Source of the DNA: Pseudomonadota bacterium
Lineage (GTDB): Bacteria > Desulfobacterota > Desulfovibrionia > Desulfovibrionales > Desulfovibrionaceae
DNA: 36,710 nucleotides
Direction: 5' to 3'
NCBI GenBank assembly: GCA_018817515.1
Contig: JAHIUD010000104.1
Coordinates: 1 to 36,710, forward strand
Shown here: piece by piece, positions 18,459-25,365 of the stretch
Numbering within the stretch: position 1 is the stretch's first letter
How the letters are laid out: each line of letters starts with the position of its first letter
Notes under the pieces: model-generated
Told to the model about the DNA's origin: nothing
Databases searched by the model: none
What the model saw: the letters and a program-made list of their open reading frames with translations, nothing else
Position numbers and translations under genes: made by a program

Positions 18459-19031
18459 ATGAGCATTCGTGGAACGCGCACTGAGAAAAACATCCTCACC
18501 GCCTTCGCCGGCGAGTCCCAGGCCCGCAACCGCTACACCTACTTCGCCGCCGCGGCCAAGAAAGAGGGTTTTGTTCAGGTCGCCGCAGTGTTTGAGGAGA
18601 CCGCCAGCCAGGAGAAGGAGCACGCCAAGCGCCTGTTCAAGCTCCTTGAGGGTGGCGAGGTCGAAGTTACAGCTTCCTTCCCGGCCGGAACCATCGGCAG
18701 CACCCTGGAAAACCTGAAGGCCTCCGCAGGTGGCGAAAACCACGAGCAGGTCAGCATGTACCCCGAGTTTGCGGCCATCGCCCGTGAGGAAGGCCTCACC
18801 GAGATCGCCACCATCTTCGACGCCATCGCCGTTGCCGAACGCTTCCACGAGAAACGCTTCAACGCCCTGGCCAAGAACATCGAGACGGGCAAGGTCTTCA
18901 CGAAGGACAAGGCCGTCACTTGGCGTTGCCGCAACTGCGGTTATGTTTACGAAGGCGTGGCCGCGCCCAACAAATGCCCGGCTTGCGCCCATCCTCAGGC
19001 CCATTTTGAAGTGGCTGAGGAAAACTGGTAG
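18459..19031 (+). CDS. rbr: Rubrerythrin
   Basis: Non-heme diiron peroxidase that reduces hydrogen peroxide with electrons from rubredoxin; cytoplasmic. The four-helix diiron domain (about 1-145) shows the ExxH-type helices: [31 protein letters not shown], and [14 protein letters not shown]. The C-terminal rubredoxin-like FeS4 domain has [12 protein letters not shown] and [12 protein letters not shown], giving two CxxC pairs. The length of 190 is normal. The start ATG follows CAGGAGCG. The next gene, desulfoferrodoxin, begins 35 bases downstream with its own AGGAGGA, so the genes are likely cotranscribed. Confidence 0.95.
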   Translation: MSIRGTRTEKNILTAFAGESQARNRYTYFAAAAKKEGFVQVAAVFEETASQEKEHAKRLFKLLEGGEVEVTASFPAGTIGSTLENLKASAGGENHEQVSMYPEFAAIAREEGLTEIATIFDAIAVAERFHEKRFNALAKNIETGKVFTKDKAVTWRCRNCGYVYEGVAAPNKCPACAHPQAHFEVAEENW

Positions 19032-19066
19032 GCAATTCTTCCAAATCATCTAAGCGAGGAGGAACT

Positions 19067-19450
19067 ATGGGAATAGAATGTGGACAGATTTATAAATGCG
19101 ATCTTTGTGGCAATATCGTGTGCGTCGTGCATCCGGGCGGCGGGGACCTCGTTTGTTGCGGCCAGCCCATGGTGCTCCAGGTTGAGAACACTGTGGACGC
19201 CGCCAAGGAAAAGCACGTGCCCGTCATTGAGAAGGTTGCTGGCGGCTACAAGGTGAAGCTCGGTTCCGTGCCCCACCCCATGGAAGAGAAACACTACATC
19301 GAGTGGATCGAACTTGCGGCCGGGCAGGACATCCTGATCCACTGGCTCAAGCCCGGCGATGCGCCCGAGGCCGTGTTCAAGACCGACGCGACCAGTGTCT
19401 CTGCCCGTGCCTACTGCAACCTGCACGGCCTCTGGTCGGCCAAGGCCTAG
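19067..19450 (+). CDS. dfx: Desulfoferrodoxin / superoxide reductase (2Fe-SOR)
   Basis: Reduces superoxide to hydrogen peroxide at a mononuclear His4Cys iron. The N-terminal desulforedoxin-like centre I uses C11, C14, C30 and C31 (YKCDLCGN and LVCCGQPM). Centre II ligands are visible as H50 (KEKHVPV, with the conserved Glu-Lys before it), H70 (SVPHPM), H76 (EEKHYIEW), C117 and H120 (YCNLHGLW). At 127 residues it matches the Desulfovibrio enzyme; gene names rbo, dfx and sor are all used. Two extra cysteines, C5 and C19, are near centre I. Start ATG follows AGGAGGA. Electrons probably come from the rubredoxin encoded next. Confidence 0.95.
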   Translation: MGIECGQIYKCDLCGNIVCVVHPGGGDLVCCGQPMVLQVENTVDAAKEKHVPVIEKVAGGYKVKLGSVPHPMEEKHYIEWIELAAGQDILIHWLKPGDAPEAVFKTDATSVSARAYCNLHGLWSAKA

Positions 19451-19481
19451 CGCTCAAGCATAAAGCCAGGAGGCGCGCCGC

Positions 19482-19874
19482 ATGGCCCAGCCCGAAGAAA
19501 TGTACCAGTGCCAGACCACCAACTGCGGCTATATCTACAACCCTGACAAGGGCGACCGCAAAGGCAAGATTCCGGCCGGGACGAAGTTTGAGGACCTCCC
19601 AGACGAGTGGCGCTGCCCCGTCTGCGGCGGGACCAAGAAATGCTTCCGCCCCTTGGCCGGGCCAGGATCCACACTTGAGGTGGCCTGCCCCACGCCGGTC
19701 GCAGGAGAAGAGCCCATGCAGAAGTACACGTGCAACATCTGTGGCTATGTCTACGACCCCGCCGCTGGCGACCCCGACAACGGCGTGAAGCCCGGCACCA
19801 AGTTTGAGGATGTCCCGTCCTCCTGGTCCTGCCCCATCTGCGGCGCCAGCAAGGACGACTTCAGCCCCGAGTAG
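19482..19874 (+). CDS. rub: Double-domain rubredoxin with unusual CX4C first site
   Basis: Iron-sulfur electron carrier with two rubredoxin domains in one 130-residue frame. Domain 1 (residues 1-60) has C10-QTTN-C15, a CX4C spacing instead of CX2C, then [19 protein letters not shown] and CPVC. Domain 2 (from residue 79) is a canonical rubredoxin: [19 protein letters not shown] and CPIC. The linker contains AGGAG (19703-19707) eight bases before an in-frame ATG at 19716, so domain 2 may also be made alone. Rubredoxin is the electron donor to desulfoferrodoxin, rubrerythrin and Roo, and all three are encoded around it. Rubredoxins with a two-residue insertion in the first site are known in some Desulfovibrio (Rd-2 type). 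Confidence 0.9.
   Translation: MAQPEEMYQCQTTNCGYIYNPDKGDRKGKIPAGTKFEDLPDEWRCPVCGGTKKCFRPLAGPGSTLEVACPTPVAGEEPMQKYTCNICGYVYDPAAGDPDNGVKPGTKFEDVPSSWSCPICGASKDDFSPE
19716..19874 (+). CDS. Possible independently translated canonical rubredoxin (internal start)
   Basis: An in-frame ATG at 19716 follows an AGGAG ribosome site (19703-19707) at ideal spacing and would give a 52-residue canonical rubredoxin, which is the normal size of a free rubredoxin. This could be a second product of the same gene, or the trace of two ancestral genes joined by loss of a stop codon. I list it as an alternative to the full 130-residue product; which is made cannot be decided from sequence. Confidence 0.4.
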   Translation: MQKYTCNICGYVYDPAAGDPDNGVKPGTKFEDVPSSWSCPICGASKDDFSPE

Positions 19875-19885
19875 CCGCGCGCGGC

Positions 19886-19944
19886 GGCCACCGGTGGCCA
19901 ACTGAGCCATACAGGGAGCGCCTTCTTGACAAGGGGGCGCTCCC
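19886..19944 (+). other. Two inverted repeats between rubredoxin and roo
   Basis: The 14-base perfect palindrome GGCCACCGGTGGCC at 19886-19899 lies 12 bases after the rubredoxin stop. A second hairpin pairs GGGAGCGCC (19914-19922) with GGCGCTCCC (19936-19944). Neither has a T-run behind it, so they are more likely an mRNA processing or partial attenuation structure than a full terminator. roo starts at 20029. Confidence 0.5.
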
Positions 19945-20028
19945 CATGTTTCCACAACATGCATGAGCGCCCGGAGACCTTGTGTCGTCGGGAGATCCCT
20001 ATTTCATACCCAATGATGGAGTACACAC

Positions 20029-21246
20029 ATGAAGCCTGTTGAGATCAAAAAAGATATTTTCTGGGTGGGTGCGGTTGACTGGGACAGCCGCGACTTCCAC
20101 GGCTATTCCCTGTCCCCGCGCGGCACCACCTACAACGCCTTCCTGGTGCGCGACGAAAAAACCGTCCTCATCGACACCGTCAAGAGCGATTTCCTGTCCG
20201 AGCTCATGTGCTCCGTGTCCCAGGCCTGCGGCGGCGAGCCCTGCATCGACTACATGGTGGTGAACCACCTGGAGCCCGACCACGCCGGATGCCTGGACAC
20301 CATCGTGGAGCGCTTCAAGCCCGAGAAAATCTTCGTCTCGCCCATGGGCGAGAAGGCCCTGCGCTCGTTCTACCACAATTCCCAGGACTGGCCCCTTGAG
20401 GTCGTGCCCACGGGAGCGAGCATCAGCATCGGCAAGCGCACCATCCAGTTCATTGAGACGCGCATGCTGCACTGGCCCGACAACATGGTCTCCTACATCC
20501 CCGAGGACAAGATCGCCTTCTGCTCCGACGCCTTCGGCCAGAATTGGGCCAGCACCGAGCGCTTCGCCGACGAGGTGGACCGCGGCATCCTGACCCGGCT
20601 TTTGGCCGACTATTACGCCAACATCGTACTGCCGTACTCGCCCATGGTCTTGAAGACCCTGGACGCCCTGGCTGGCATGAATCTGGACATCGACATGCTC
20701 TGCCCGGACCACGGCCTCATCTGGCGCGGCAAGGAGGACGTGGCCTTCGCGCTCGACTCCTACCGCCAGTTCGCCCTGCAGAAGCCCACCAACAAGGCCG
20801 TCATCGTGTACGACACCATGTGGCACAGCACCGAGAAGATGGCCCGGGCCATCTGCGACGGCCTGGTCTCCGAGGGCGTCAGCGTGCGCGTCATGAGCGT
20901 CAAGCACAACCACCACAGCGATGTCATGAGCGAGGTCTTTGCCGCCGCAGCGGTCATCGTGGGCTCGCCCACGCACAACAACGGCATCCTGCCCCTGGTG
21001 GCCGATGTGCTGACCTACATGAAGGGCCTGCGCCCCCAGAACAAGATCGGCGCGGCCTTCGGCTCCTTTGGCTGGAGCGGCGAGTGCGTGAAGATCCTCG
21101 CCGAGCACCTCTCCGGCATGGGCATGGAGATGGTCGAGCCCGCCGTGAAGGTGAAAAACCGCCCGGACCACGAGACCTTCCAGGCCTGCTTCGAGCTGGG
21201 CCAGAAAGTGGGCCAGGCCATCAAGGCCAAGCTGGCCGCGGCCTAG
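20029..21246 (+). CDS. roo: Rubredoxin:oxygen oxidoreductase (flavodiiron protein, FprA family)
   Basis: Cytoplasmic flavodiiron protein that reduces oxygen to water (and in some members nitric oxide) with rubredoxin electrons. The N-terminal metallo-beta-lactamase-like domain (about 1-250) has the diiron ligands H80-x-E82-x-D84-H85 in NHLEPDHAGCL, later ligands in MLHWPDNMVSY, SDAFG and CPDHGLIW. The C-terminal flavodoxin domain (about 255-405) opens with AVIVYDTMWHSTEKMARAI, the FMN phosphate loop, followed by GSPTHNNGILP and FGSFGWSGECV. Length 405 is typical. It completes the oxygen-defence block behind perR and has a strong terminator. The 154-base space before it, with two hairpins, may allow separate regulation. 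Confidence 0.95.
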   Translation: MKPVEIKKDIFWVGAVDWDSRDFHGYSLSPRGTTYNAFLVRDEKTVLIDTVKSDFLSELMCSVSQACGGEPCIDYMVVNHLEPDHAGCLDTIVERFKPEKIFVSPMGEKALRSFYHNSQDWPLEVVPTGASISIGKRTIQFIETRMLHWPDNMVSYIPEDKIAFCSDAFGQNWASTERFADEVDRGILTRLLADYYANIVLPYSPMVLKTLDALAGMNLDIDMLCPDHGLIWRGKEDVAFALDSYRQFALQKPTNKAVIVYDTMWHSTEKMARAICDGLVSEGVSVRVMSVKHNHHSDVMSEVFAAAAVIVGSPTHNNGILPLVADVLTYMKGLRPQNKIGAAFGSFGWSGECVKILAEHLSGMGMEMVEPAVKVKNRPDHETFQACFELGQKVGQAIKAKLAAA

Positions 21247-21263
21247 TCCGAACGTGAGCACCA

Positions 21264-21292
21264 GGGAGGGCGGATGCGCCCTCCCTTTTTTT
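21264..21292 (+). terminator. Intrinsic terminator after roo
   Basis: GGGAGGGCG (21264-21272) pairs with CGCCCTCCC (21277-21285) around GATG, followed by seven T (21286-21292), 18 bases after the roo stop. Confidence 0.95.
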
Positions 21293-21337
21293 CCGGCCCG
21301 CACATCCGGGCGTCATGCTCTGAGCAGGGGAGGGGCC

Positions 21338-22126
21338 GTGGCCCAAGGTAAAGTCTGGTTCATCGGCGCCGGCCCCGGCGACCCCGAACTCATCACCGTC
21401 AAGGGCGCTCGGCTCATCAAAAGCGCCGACCTCGTGGTCTACGCCGGCTCCCTCGTCCCGCGCGGCCTCTTCGAGGCTGTCAAGCCTGGCATCCCGGTCA
21501 TCGACTCCGCTCCGCTCTCCCTGCCCGAAACCCACGCCCTGCTGCGCGACTGCGCCAGCTCCGGCGGGCTCGTCGCGCGGGTGCACACCGGCGAGAGCGC
21601 GCTCTTCGGCGCCGTGCGCGAACAGGCCGCCCTGCTCGACGCCGACGGCATCGACTGGGATGTCGTGCCCGGCGTGTCCTCGGCCTTTGCCACCGCCGCC
21701 GCCGCCAAGGTTTCCCTCACCGTGCCCGGCGGGCCGCAGACCTTCATCATCACGCGCCTGTCCGGCCGCACCCCGGTGCCGCAGTCCGAAGCCCTGCCCA
21801 CCCTGGCCGCCCACGGCGCGGCCCTGGCTGTGCTGCTCTCGGCCTCCGAGCCCGAGCGCGTCCAGGCCGAGCTGCTGGAGGGTGGCTACGCCCCGGACAC
21901 CCTGGTCGTGCTGGGCCACAAGGTCGGCTGGCCCGGCGGCGAGGTCGTGCGCACCAGCCTGATGAACCTGGCCCAGGCCGCCCGCGACCACGGCTTCACG
22001 CGCCAGACCGTGTTCCTGGTCCTGCCCGGCCAGGACCTGTCCGCGGAAGCCTCGCAGTCCAAGCTCTATGCCCCGGACTTCAGCCACGGCTGGCGGGAAG
22101 CCCTGGACGGGAAAAAGGAGGACTGA
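21338..22126 (+). CDS. cobM: Precorrin-4 / cobalt-precorrin-4 C11-methyltransferase
   Basis: Tetrapyrrole methylase that methylates C11 of the corrin precursor (CobM/CbiF). Signatures: GKVWFIGAGPGDPELITVKGARL at the N-terminus, VVYAGSLVPRG, the block HTGESALFGAVREQ, and VVPGVSSAFATAAAAKVSLTVPG followed by QTFIITRLSGRTPVP, which separates CobM from other corrin methylases. GTG at 21338 follows AGGGGAGGGG and gives 262 residues; an in-frame ATG-less upstream extension overlaps the roo terminator. It is separated from the cbiT-cbiG-cobJ group by about 19 kb but has two possibly related genes after it. The stop overlaps the next ATG (TGATG). Confidence 0.92.
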   Translation: MAQGKVWFIGAGPGDPELITVKGARLIKSADLVVYAGSLVPRGLFEAVKPGIPVIDSAPLSLPETHALLRDCASSGGLVARVHTGESALFGAVREQAALLDADGIDWDVVPGVSSAFATAAAAKVSLTVPGGPQTFIITRLSGRTPVPQSEALPTLAAHGAALAVLLSASEPERVQAELLEGGYAPDTLVVLGHKVGWPGGEVVRTSLMNLAQAARDHGFTRQTVFLVLPGQDLSAEASQSKLYAPDFSHGWREALDGKKED

Positions 22127-22605
22127 TGCGGCAACTCTCTCTCTCCACTACGCGGCGCGAAGAACTCCTGGATATCACCAGTGAGGTGGCCGCCGCCCTC
22201 AGGGACATCGTACGCGAGTCGCAACAGCCCACAGGCCTGCCCACGGGTCTGTCCGAAGGGCTGTCCAAGGGCCTGAACGAGGGCGCGGTGCTCGTCTACT
22301 CGCCGCACACCACCGCAGGCATCACCATCAACGAGGGCGCCGACCCGGACGTCAAGCGCGACATCCTGGCGCACCTGGCGAGCATGGTCCCCAACCGGGC
22401 CGACTTCCGCCACGCCGAGGGCAACTCCGACGCGCACATCAAGACCAGCCTCATGGGACCGTCCCAGCTCATACCCATCAGCGGCGGGCGGCTGCAGCTC
22501 GGCACCTGGCAAAAAATCTACTTCTGCGAATTCGACGGGCCGCGCAAACGCTCCGTGCTGCTGCAGTTCCTGCCCGCAGCAAGCCCCGCCAGGGAGGACC
22601 TGTGA
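22126..22605 (+). CDS. YjbQ (UPF0047) family protein with inserted GL repeat
   Basis: The YjbQ family is a compact trimeric fold with a His/Asp metal-type site; some members have thiamine phosphate synthase activity in vitro, but the cellular role is unsettled. Visible signatures: EGAVLVYSPHTTAGITINEGADPDVKRDIL, then HAEGNSDAHIKTSLMGPSQLIPISGGRLQLGTWQKIYFCEFDGPR. The start ATG at 22126 overlaps the cobM stop codon, so the two are translationally coupled. Unusual: residues 36-53 are four-residue repeats (TGLP, TGLS, EGLS, KGLN) encoded by 12-base repeats at 22231-22278, placed just before the conserved core. The length of 159 is about 20 above most members because of this insert. Confidence 0.88.
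   Translation: MRQLSLSTTRREELLDITSEVAAALRDIVRESQQPTGLPTGLSEGLSKGLNEGAVLVYSPHTTAGITINEGADPDVKRDILAHLASMVPNRADFRHAEGNSDAHIKTSLMGPSQLIPISGGRLQLGTWQKIYFCEFDGPRKRSVLLQFLPAASPAREDL
22231..22278 (+). repeat. 12-bp in-frame tandem repeat inside the yjbQ gene
   Basis: Four degenerate 12-base units, each with GGNCTG in the middle (ACAGGCCTGCCC, ACGGGTCTGTCC, GAAGGGCTGTCC, AAGGGCCTGAAC), code for four-residue GL repeats. Because the unit is a multiple of three, copy changes would keep the frame. Confidence 0.7.
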
Positions 22606-22892
22606 GCGAACACTTCAAGCACGTGCAGAACTCCGCCTGCGAGTACTTCCCTTGCCACAAAAACGCCGATCCCGGCACCTTCAATTGCCTATTCTGTTAC
22701 TGCCCGCTCTATTTTCTGACGGACTGCGGCGGTAACCCCGGCTGGCGCGGACTCGTCAAGGACTGCACCGGCTGTACCCTGCCACACAGCCCAGGCGGCT
22801 GGGAGGCCGTTCAGCAACGCCTGCTCCTCGCCTTCGCCGACCTGCGCGAAGGCCGAGCGCCAAAGACCCTGGGACCAGGGCAAGAGGAATAG
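22602..22892 (+). CDS. Cysteine-rich small-domain protein (PF04071-like)
   Basis: A 96-residue cytoplasmic protein with eight cysteines in the pattern C13, C18 (SACEYFPCHKNAD), C29, C32, C34 (FNCLFCYCPLYF), C42 (TDCGG) and C55, C58 (KDCTGCTLPHSPGGW). The EYFPCH and FCYCPLYF segments fit the cysteine-rich small domain family, a presumed metal-binding domain that often lies next to cobalamin synthesis genes, as here beside cobM. The start is GTG at 22602, overlapping the yjbQ stop by four bases. The stop codon TAG (22890-22892) is part of the terminal repeat of the structured element that follows. Function unknown; a metal (cobalt or zinc) role is inference. Confidence 0.8.
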   Translation: MSEHFKHVQNSACEYFPCHKNADPGTFNCLFCYCPLYFLTDCGGNPGWRGLVKDCTGCTLPHSPGGWEAVQQRLLLAFADLREGRAPKTLGPGQEE

Positions 22893-23228
22893 CCTCCGGC
22901 GGCCAAAGCCGAGAGCCTCCGGCGGCCTGGGGCCTGAGGCCCCCGGACCCCCCATTGGCCTGGGCCTGGGCGGCCGGGGCAGAGGCGTTGGCCTGGCTTG
23001 GCCCTGGCAATGCGCGCGGGTTTTCGAGGGTAGACCCTCGAAAGCCCCGCGCGCGGTTGGCCCTGTTTAAGAGTGTTGGTCCCCTTTGAAGCGTGAAAGA
23101 GAAGCAGAATGCTCTCCCGTGGCTCACCCAAAGCGAAAGGTTCCAGTCGACGGCTTTGCGTCGGCTGGAACCTTTCGCGTAATGGGGATTCCAAAGGGCC
23201 TCAGGCCCTTTGGCCGCCGGAGGCTATT
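22888..23228. repeat. Structured 341-bp intergenic element, copy A
   Basis: This fills the whole gap between the convergent cysteine-rich gene (+) and mrp (-). It is bounded by a 21-base perfect terminal inverted repeat, 22888-22908 and 23208-23228, beginning AATAGCCTCCGGCGGCC. Its reverse complement aligns over the full length with copy B at 28016-28352. Inside are two long hairpins: 23012-23054, with common core TTTCGAGGGT / ACCCTCGAAA, and 23133-23178, a ~20-base stem (GCGAAAGGTTCCAG / CTGGAACCTTTCGC plus an inner extension). Shorter hairpins of the GGGCCTGAGGCCC kind lie near both ends. A second GCCTCCGGCGGCC copy is at 22914-22926. No credible protein is encoded. The element supplies the TAG stop of the left gene and ends two bases before the stop codon of mrp. 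Confidence 0.85.
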
Positions 23229-23230
23229 AC

Positions 23231-24106
23231 CTAGCCCAGGGCCAGGATGGGCTCGACGATCTTTTGCAGGGCTTTGCCGGTGGGGGTATCGGCCTGGACC
23301 TTCATGAAGGGGTAGCCCTCGTCGCCGGAGCGCACGACCTCGGGATCCATGGGGATGCGGCCCAGGAACCGGACGCCCATCTCCGCCGCCAGGGCTTCGC
23401 CGCCGCCGGAGTTGAAGATGTCGTGGGTGGTCTTGCAGTTGGGGCAGATGAACCCGCTCATGTTTTCCACCATGCCGAGGATGGGGTTGCCCAGCTGGCG
23501 GCAGAAGGTCACGCTGCGGCGCACGTCGTCCACGGCCACGCCCTGCGGGGTGGTCACGATGACGGCGTGGGCCTCGGTGCCGAGGGTCTGGAGCGCGGCC
23601 AGGGGTTCGTCGCCGGTGCCGGGGGGGCAGTCGGTGACGAGATAGTCCAGGTCGCCCCAGCTCACGTCGCGCACGAACTGGCGGATCAGCCCCAGCTTCA
23701 TGGGTCCGCGCCAGATGACCGCGGTTTCCTTGTCCGGGATGAGGAACCCGAGCGACATGACCCAGAGGTTGCTGCTGTAGGGAACGGGCTCCATGTGGTC
23801 GGCCTCGATGTGTGGCTTGGAATCGCCAAGCGAGAGCAGGCGCGGGATGCTCGGGCCGTGGATGTCCACGTCGAGCAGGCCCACCTGCTTGCCGGCCATG
23901 GCCAGGGCCAGGGCGATGTTTGTGGCCACGGTGCTTTTGCCGACGCCGCCCTTGCCGGAGAGTACGACGATCTTGTGCTTGATGCGGCCGAGGGTCTTGG
24001 CGATCTTTTCGTCGACGGGCTTGTCGCCGCAGTTCTTGGGGTCCTGGCCGGAGGAGCAGCCGCCGGAGGAGTCAGCCGAGGGGCAGCCATTGCAGGATTT
24101 GCTCAT
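23231..24106 (-). CDS. mrp: Mrp/NBP35-type iron-sulfur cluster carrier ATPase
   Basis: P-loop ATPase (ApbC/Mrp/Nbp35 family) that binds and transfers iron-sulfur clusters in the cytoplasm. The deviant Walker A motif GKGGVGKST is at 51-59, the switch region LLDVDIHGPSIPRLL at 78-91, DCPPGTGDE at 159-167, and the cluster-binding CxxC pair C221-C224 in FICPNCK. The N-terminus carries four more cysteines (C5, C8, C17, C26), recalling the N-terminal cluster site of eukaryotic Nbp35, though the spacing is different. ATG at 24106 follows CAAGGAGA. The 114-base upstream gap includes a perfect 8-bp hairpin at 24123-24141 close to the ribosome site. Confidence 0.92.
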   Translation of the reverse strand: MSKSCNGCPSADSSGGCSSGQDPKNCGDKPVDEKIAKTLGRIKHKIVVLSGKGGVGKSTVATNIALALAMAGKQVGLLDVDIHGPSIPRLLSLGDSKPHIEADHMEPVPYSSNLWVMSLGFLIPDKETAVIWRGPMKLGLIRQFVRDVSWGDLDYLVTDCPPGTGDEPLAALQTLGTEAHAVIVTTPQGVAVDDVRRSVTFCRQLGNPILGMVENMSGFICPNCKTTHDIFNSGGGEALAAEMGVRFLGRIPMDPEVVRSGDEGYPFMKVQADTPTGKALQKIVEPILALG

Positions 24107-24122
24107 GAACGTCTCCTTGAGG

Positions 24123-24141
24123 CGCCGGGACGGTCCCGGCG
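24123..24141 (-). other. Short hairpin in the mrp leader
   Basis: CGCCGGGA (24123-24130) pairs with TCCCGGCG (24134-24141) with a 3-base loop, ending 17 bases before the mrp start codon on the minus strand. There is no T-run. It may affect translation of mrp or mark the end of the preceding transcript. Confidence 0.4.
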
Positions 24142-24220
24142 TGAGTGGTTTGAAATGCTGCTTGCGGAGTGCAGTGTAAGCCCGCTCGCTGCGATGTCAA
24201 ATCGGGCTGGTTTGGTGCGG

Positions 24221-24706
24221 CTACCAGAGCGGTTTGTTGGTCTTGGCCAGGTAGTCGTCCAGGTCCTCGATCTCGTCGCTGGGCCAGGGGCACTGCAGGT
24301 TGATGAAGTTCAGCAGGTCCATGAGCCGGTCGATGGTCTCGCTTTCCGGTCCGGCTGGGGCCAGGGGCACCCAGGCCACGGGGTTGAAGCCCTTGGCCTT
24401 GCACCAGTCCCGCGTGGCCGCGAAGCCAGAGCCCGGCACGTCCTCGTCCAGGCAGACGAGCACCAGGACGCTCGCCCCGGCATGCGCTCCGTAGAGGGCC
24501 TCGGGGTCCTGGCCCTGGCGCAGGGCGCGGCCCAGCATGACCAGCGGATAGCCGTCGCGGAAGAGCGTGCGCCACTGGTTCTTGCGCATGTGCAGGTTGG
24601 GCTTGAGGTGGCGCGCCAATTCGCGGCGCACCGGGGCCTCGGCAGGGCCGCTGACGAGCACGGCGAGCTTGGGCATGGTCTTGAGCTTCAGTGTGCTCAT
24701 TGTCAT
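24221..24706 (-). CDS. Protein of unknown function, translationally coupled to hypB
   Basis: I do not recognise the family. The 161-residue product is soluble, with a first strand PKLAVLVSGPAEAPVRRELARHL, a basic segment HMRKNQWRTLFRDGYPLVMLGRALR, a strand SVLVLVCLDEDVPGSG, and an acidic C-terminus with SDEIEDLDDYLAKTNKPLW. Two cysteines only besides C-terminal QCPW; no metal motif. The start ATG (24704-24706) shares a base with the hypB stop (TAATG), so translation is coupled and the gene belongs to the hypA-hypB unit. This points to a role with hydrogenase maturation or nickel handling, or to chance operon growth; there is no direct evidence. A downstream ATG at 24700 is also possible. Confidence 0.7.
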   Translation of the reverse strand: MTMSTLKLKTMPKLAVLVSGPAEAPVRRELARHLKPNLHMRKNQWRTLFRDGYPLVMLGRALRQGQDPEALYGAHAGASVLVLVCLDEDVPGSGFAATRDWCKAKGFNPVAWVPLAPAGPESETIDRLMDLLNFINLQCPWPSDEIEDLDDYLAKTNKPLW

Positions 24707-25365
24707 TAGCGCTTGCTGGCCCGGGCCTTGCGCAGCCAATCGTACCAGGGCCCCAGGCCTTCCTGGGTGCGGCAGGCCACGGGGAAGATCTCGATGTCCT
24801 TGTTGAGCTTGCGCGCATGGGCGCTGGCGGCCTCAAGGCTGAAGTCCACGTAAGGCAAAAGGTCGGTCTTGTTCAGCAGCATCACCGAGGAGAGGTGGAA
24901 CATAAGCGGATATTTTTCCGGCTTGTCGTCGCCCTCGGTGACGGAGAGGATGCTGACCTTGTGGTCCTCGCCCAGGTTGAACTCCGCCGGGCAGACCAGG
25001 TTGCCCACGTTCTCGATGAACAGGATGTCCAGGTCCTTCATGTCCAGCACGGCGATGGCGTCCTCGATCATGGAACTGTCCAGGTGGCAGCCGCCCTCGG
25101 TATTCACCTGCACGGCCTGGGCGCCGGTGGCGGCCACGCGCCGCGCGTCGTTGTCGGTCTGCAGGTCGCCCTCGATGACGGCCATCTTGAACTCGCCCTT
25201 GAGGTCGGCCAGGGTCCGCTCCAGCAGGCTGGTCTTGCCCGCGCCGGGGCTGCTCATGAGGTTCAGGCAGAGGATCTTGTTGCCGTCGAAATAGCTTTTG
25301 AGGCTGGCGGCGCGGCGCTCGTTGGCCTCCAGCACGTTGCGGACGATGGTCACGGTCTTGGACAT
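24706..25365 (-). CDS. hypB: Hydrogenase nickel-incorporation GTPase HypB
   Basis: GTPase that delivers nickel to NiFe hydrogenase precursors together with HypA. The P-loop is SSPGAGKTSLLE (about 38-49), followed by VIEGDLQTDNDARRV, the metal-binding segment EGGCHLDSSMI with the conserved Cys-His, IENVGNLVCPAEFNLGE, and the NKTDLLPYV specificity motif. There is no N-terminal histidine-rich nickel-storage stretch; the protein of 219 residues starts directly with SKTVTIVRNVLEANERRA. hypA overlaps its start by 16 bases and an unknown gene overlaps its stop by one base, so the three are cotranscribed. Confidence 0.95.
   Translation of the reverse strand: MSKTVTIVRNVLEANERRAASLKSYFDGNKILCLNLMSSPGAGKTSLLERTLADLKGEFKMAVIEGDLQTDNDARRVAATGAQAVQVNTEGGCHLDSSMIEDAIAVLDMKDLDILFIENVGNLVCPAEFNLGEDHKVSILSVTEGDDKPEKYPLMFHLSSVMLLNKTDLLPYVDFSLEAASAHARKLNKDIEIFPVACRTQEGLGPWYDWLRKARASKR

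Noticed and set aside
19999-21303. A 434-codon minus-strand frame opposite roo
   Set aside because: roo carries all flavodiiron ligands on the plus strand; the antisense product is His/Gly/Val-rich shadow sequence.
22888-23228. CRISPR-like array in the repeat-rich spacer
   Set aside because: The repeats are inverted hairpins and terminal repeats, not regularly spaced direct repeats, and no cas genes are near.
23210-24709. A 499-codon plus-strand frame across mrp and the unknown gene
   Set aside because: It runs antisense to mrp, whose P-loop and CxxC are clear, and crosses the element and an intergenic gap.
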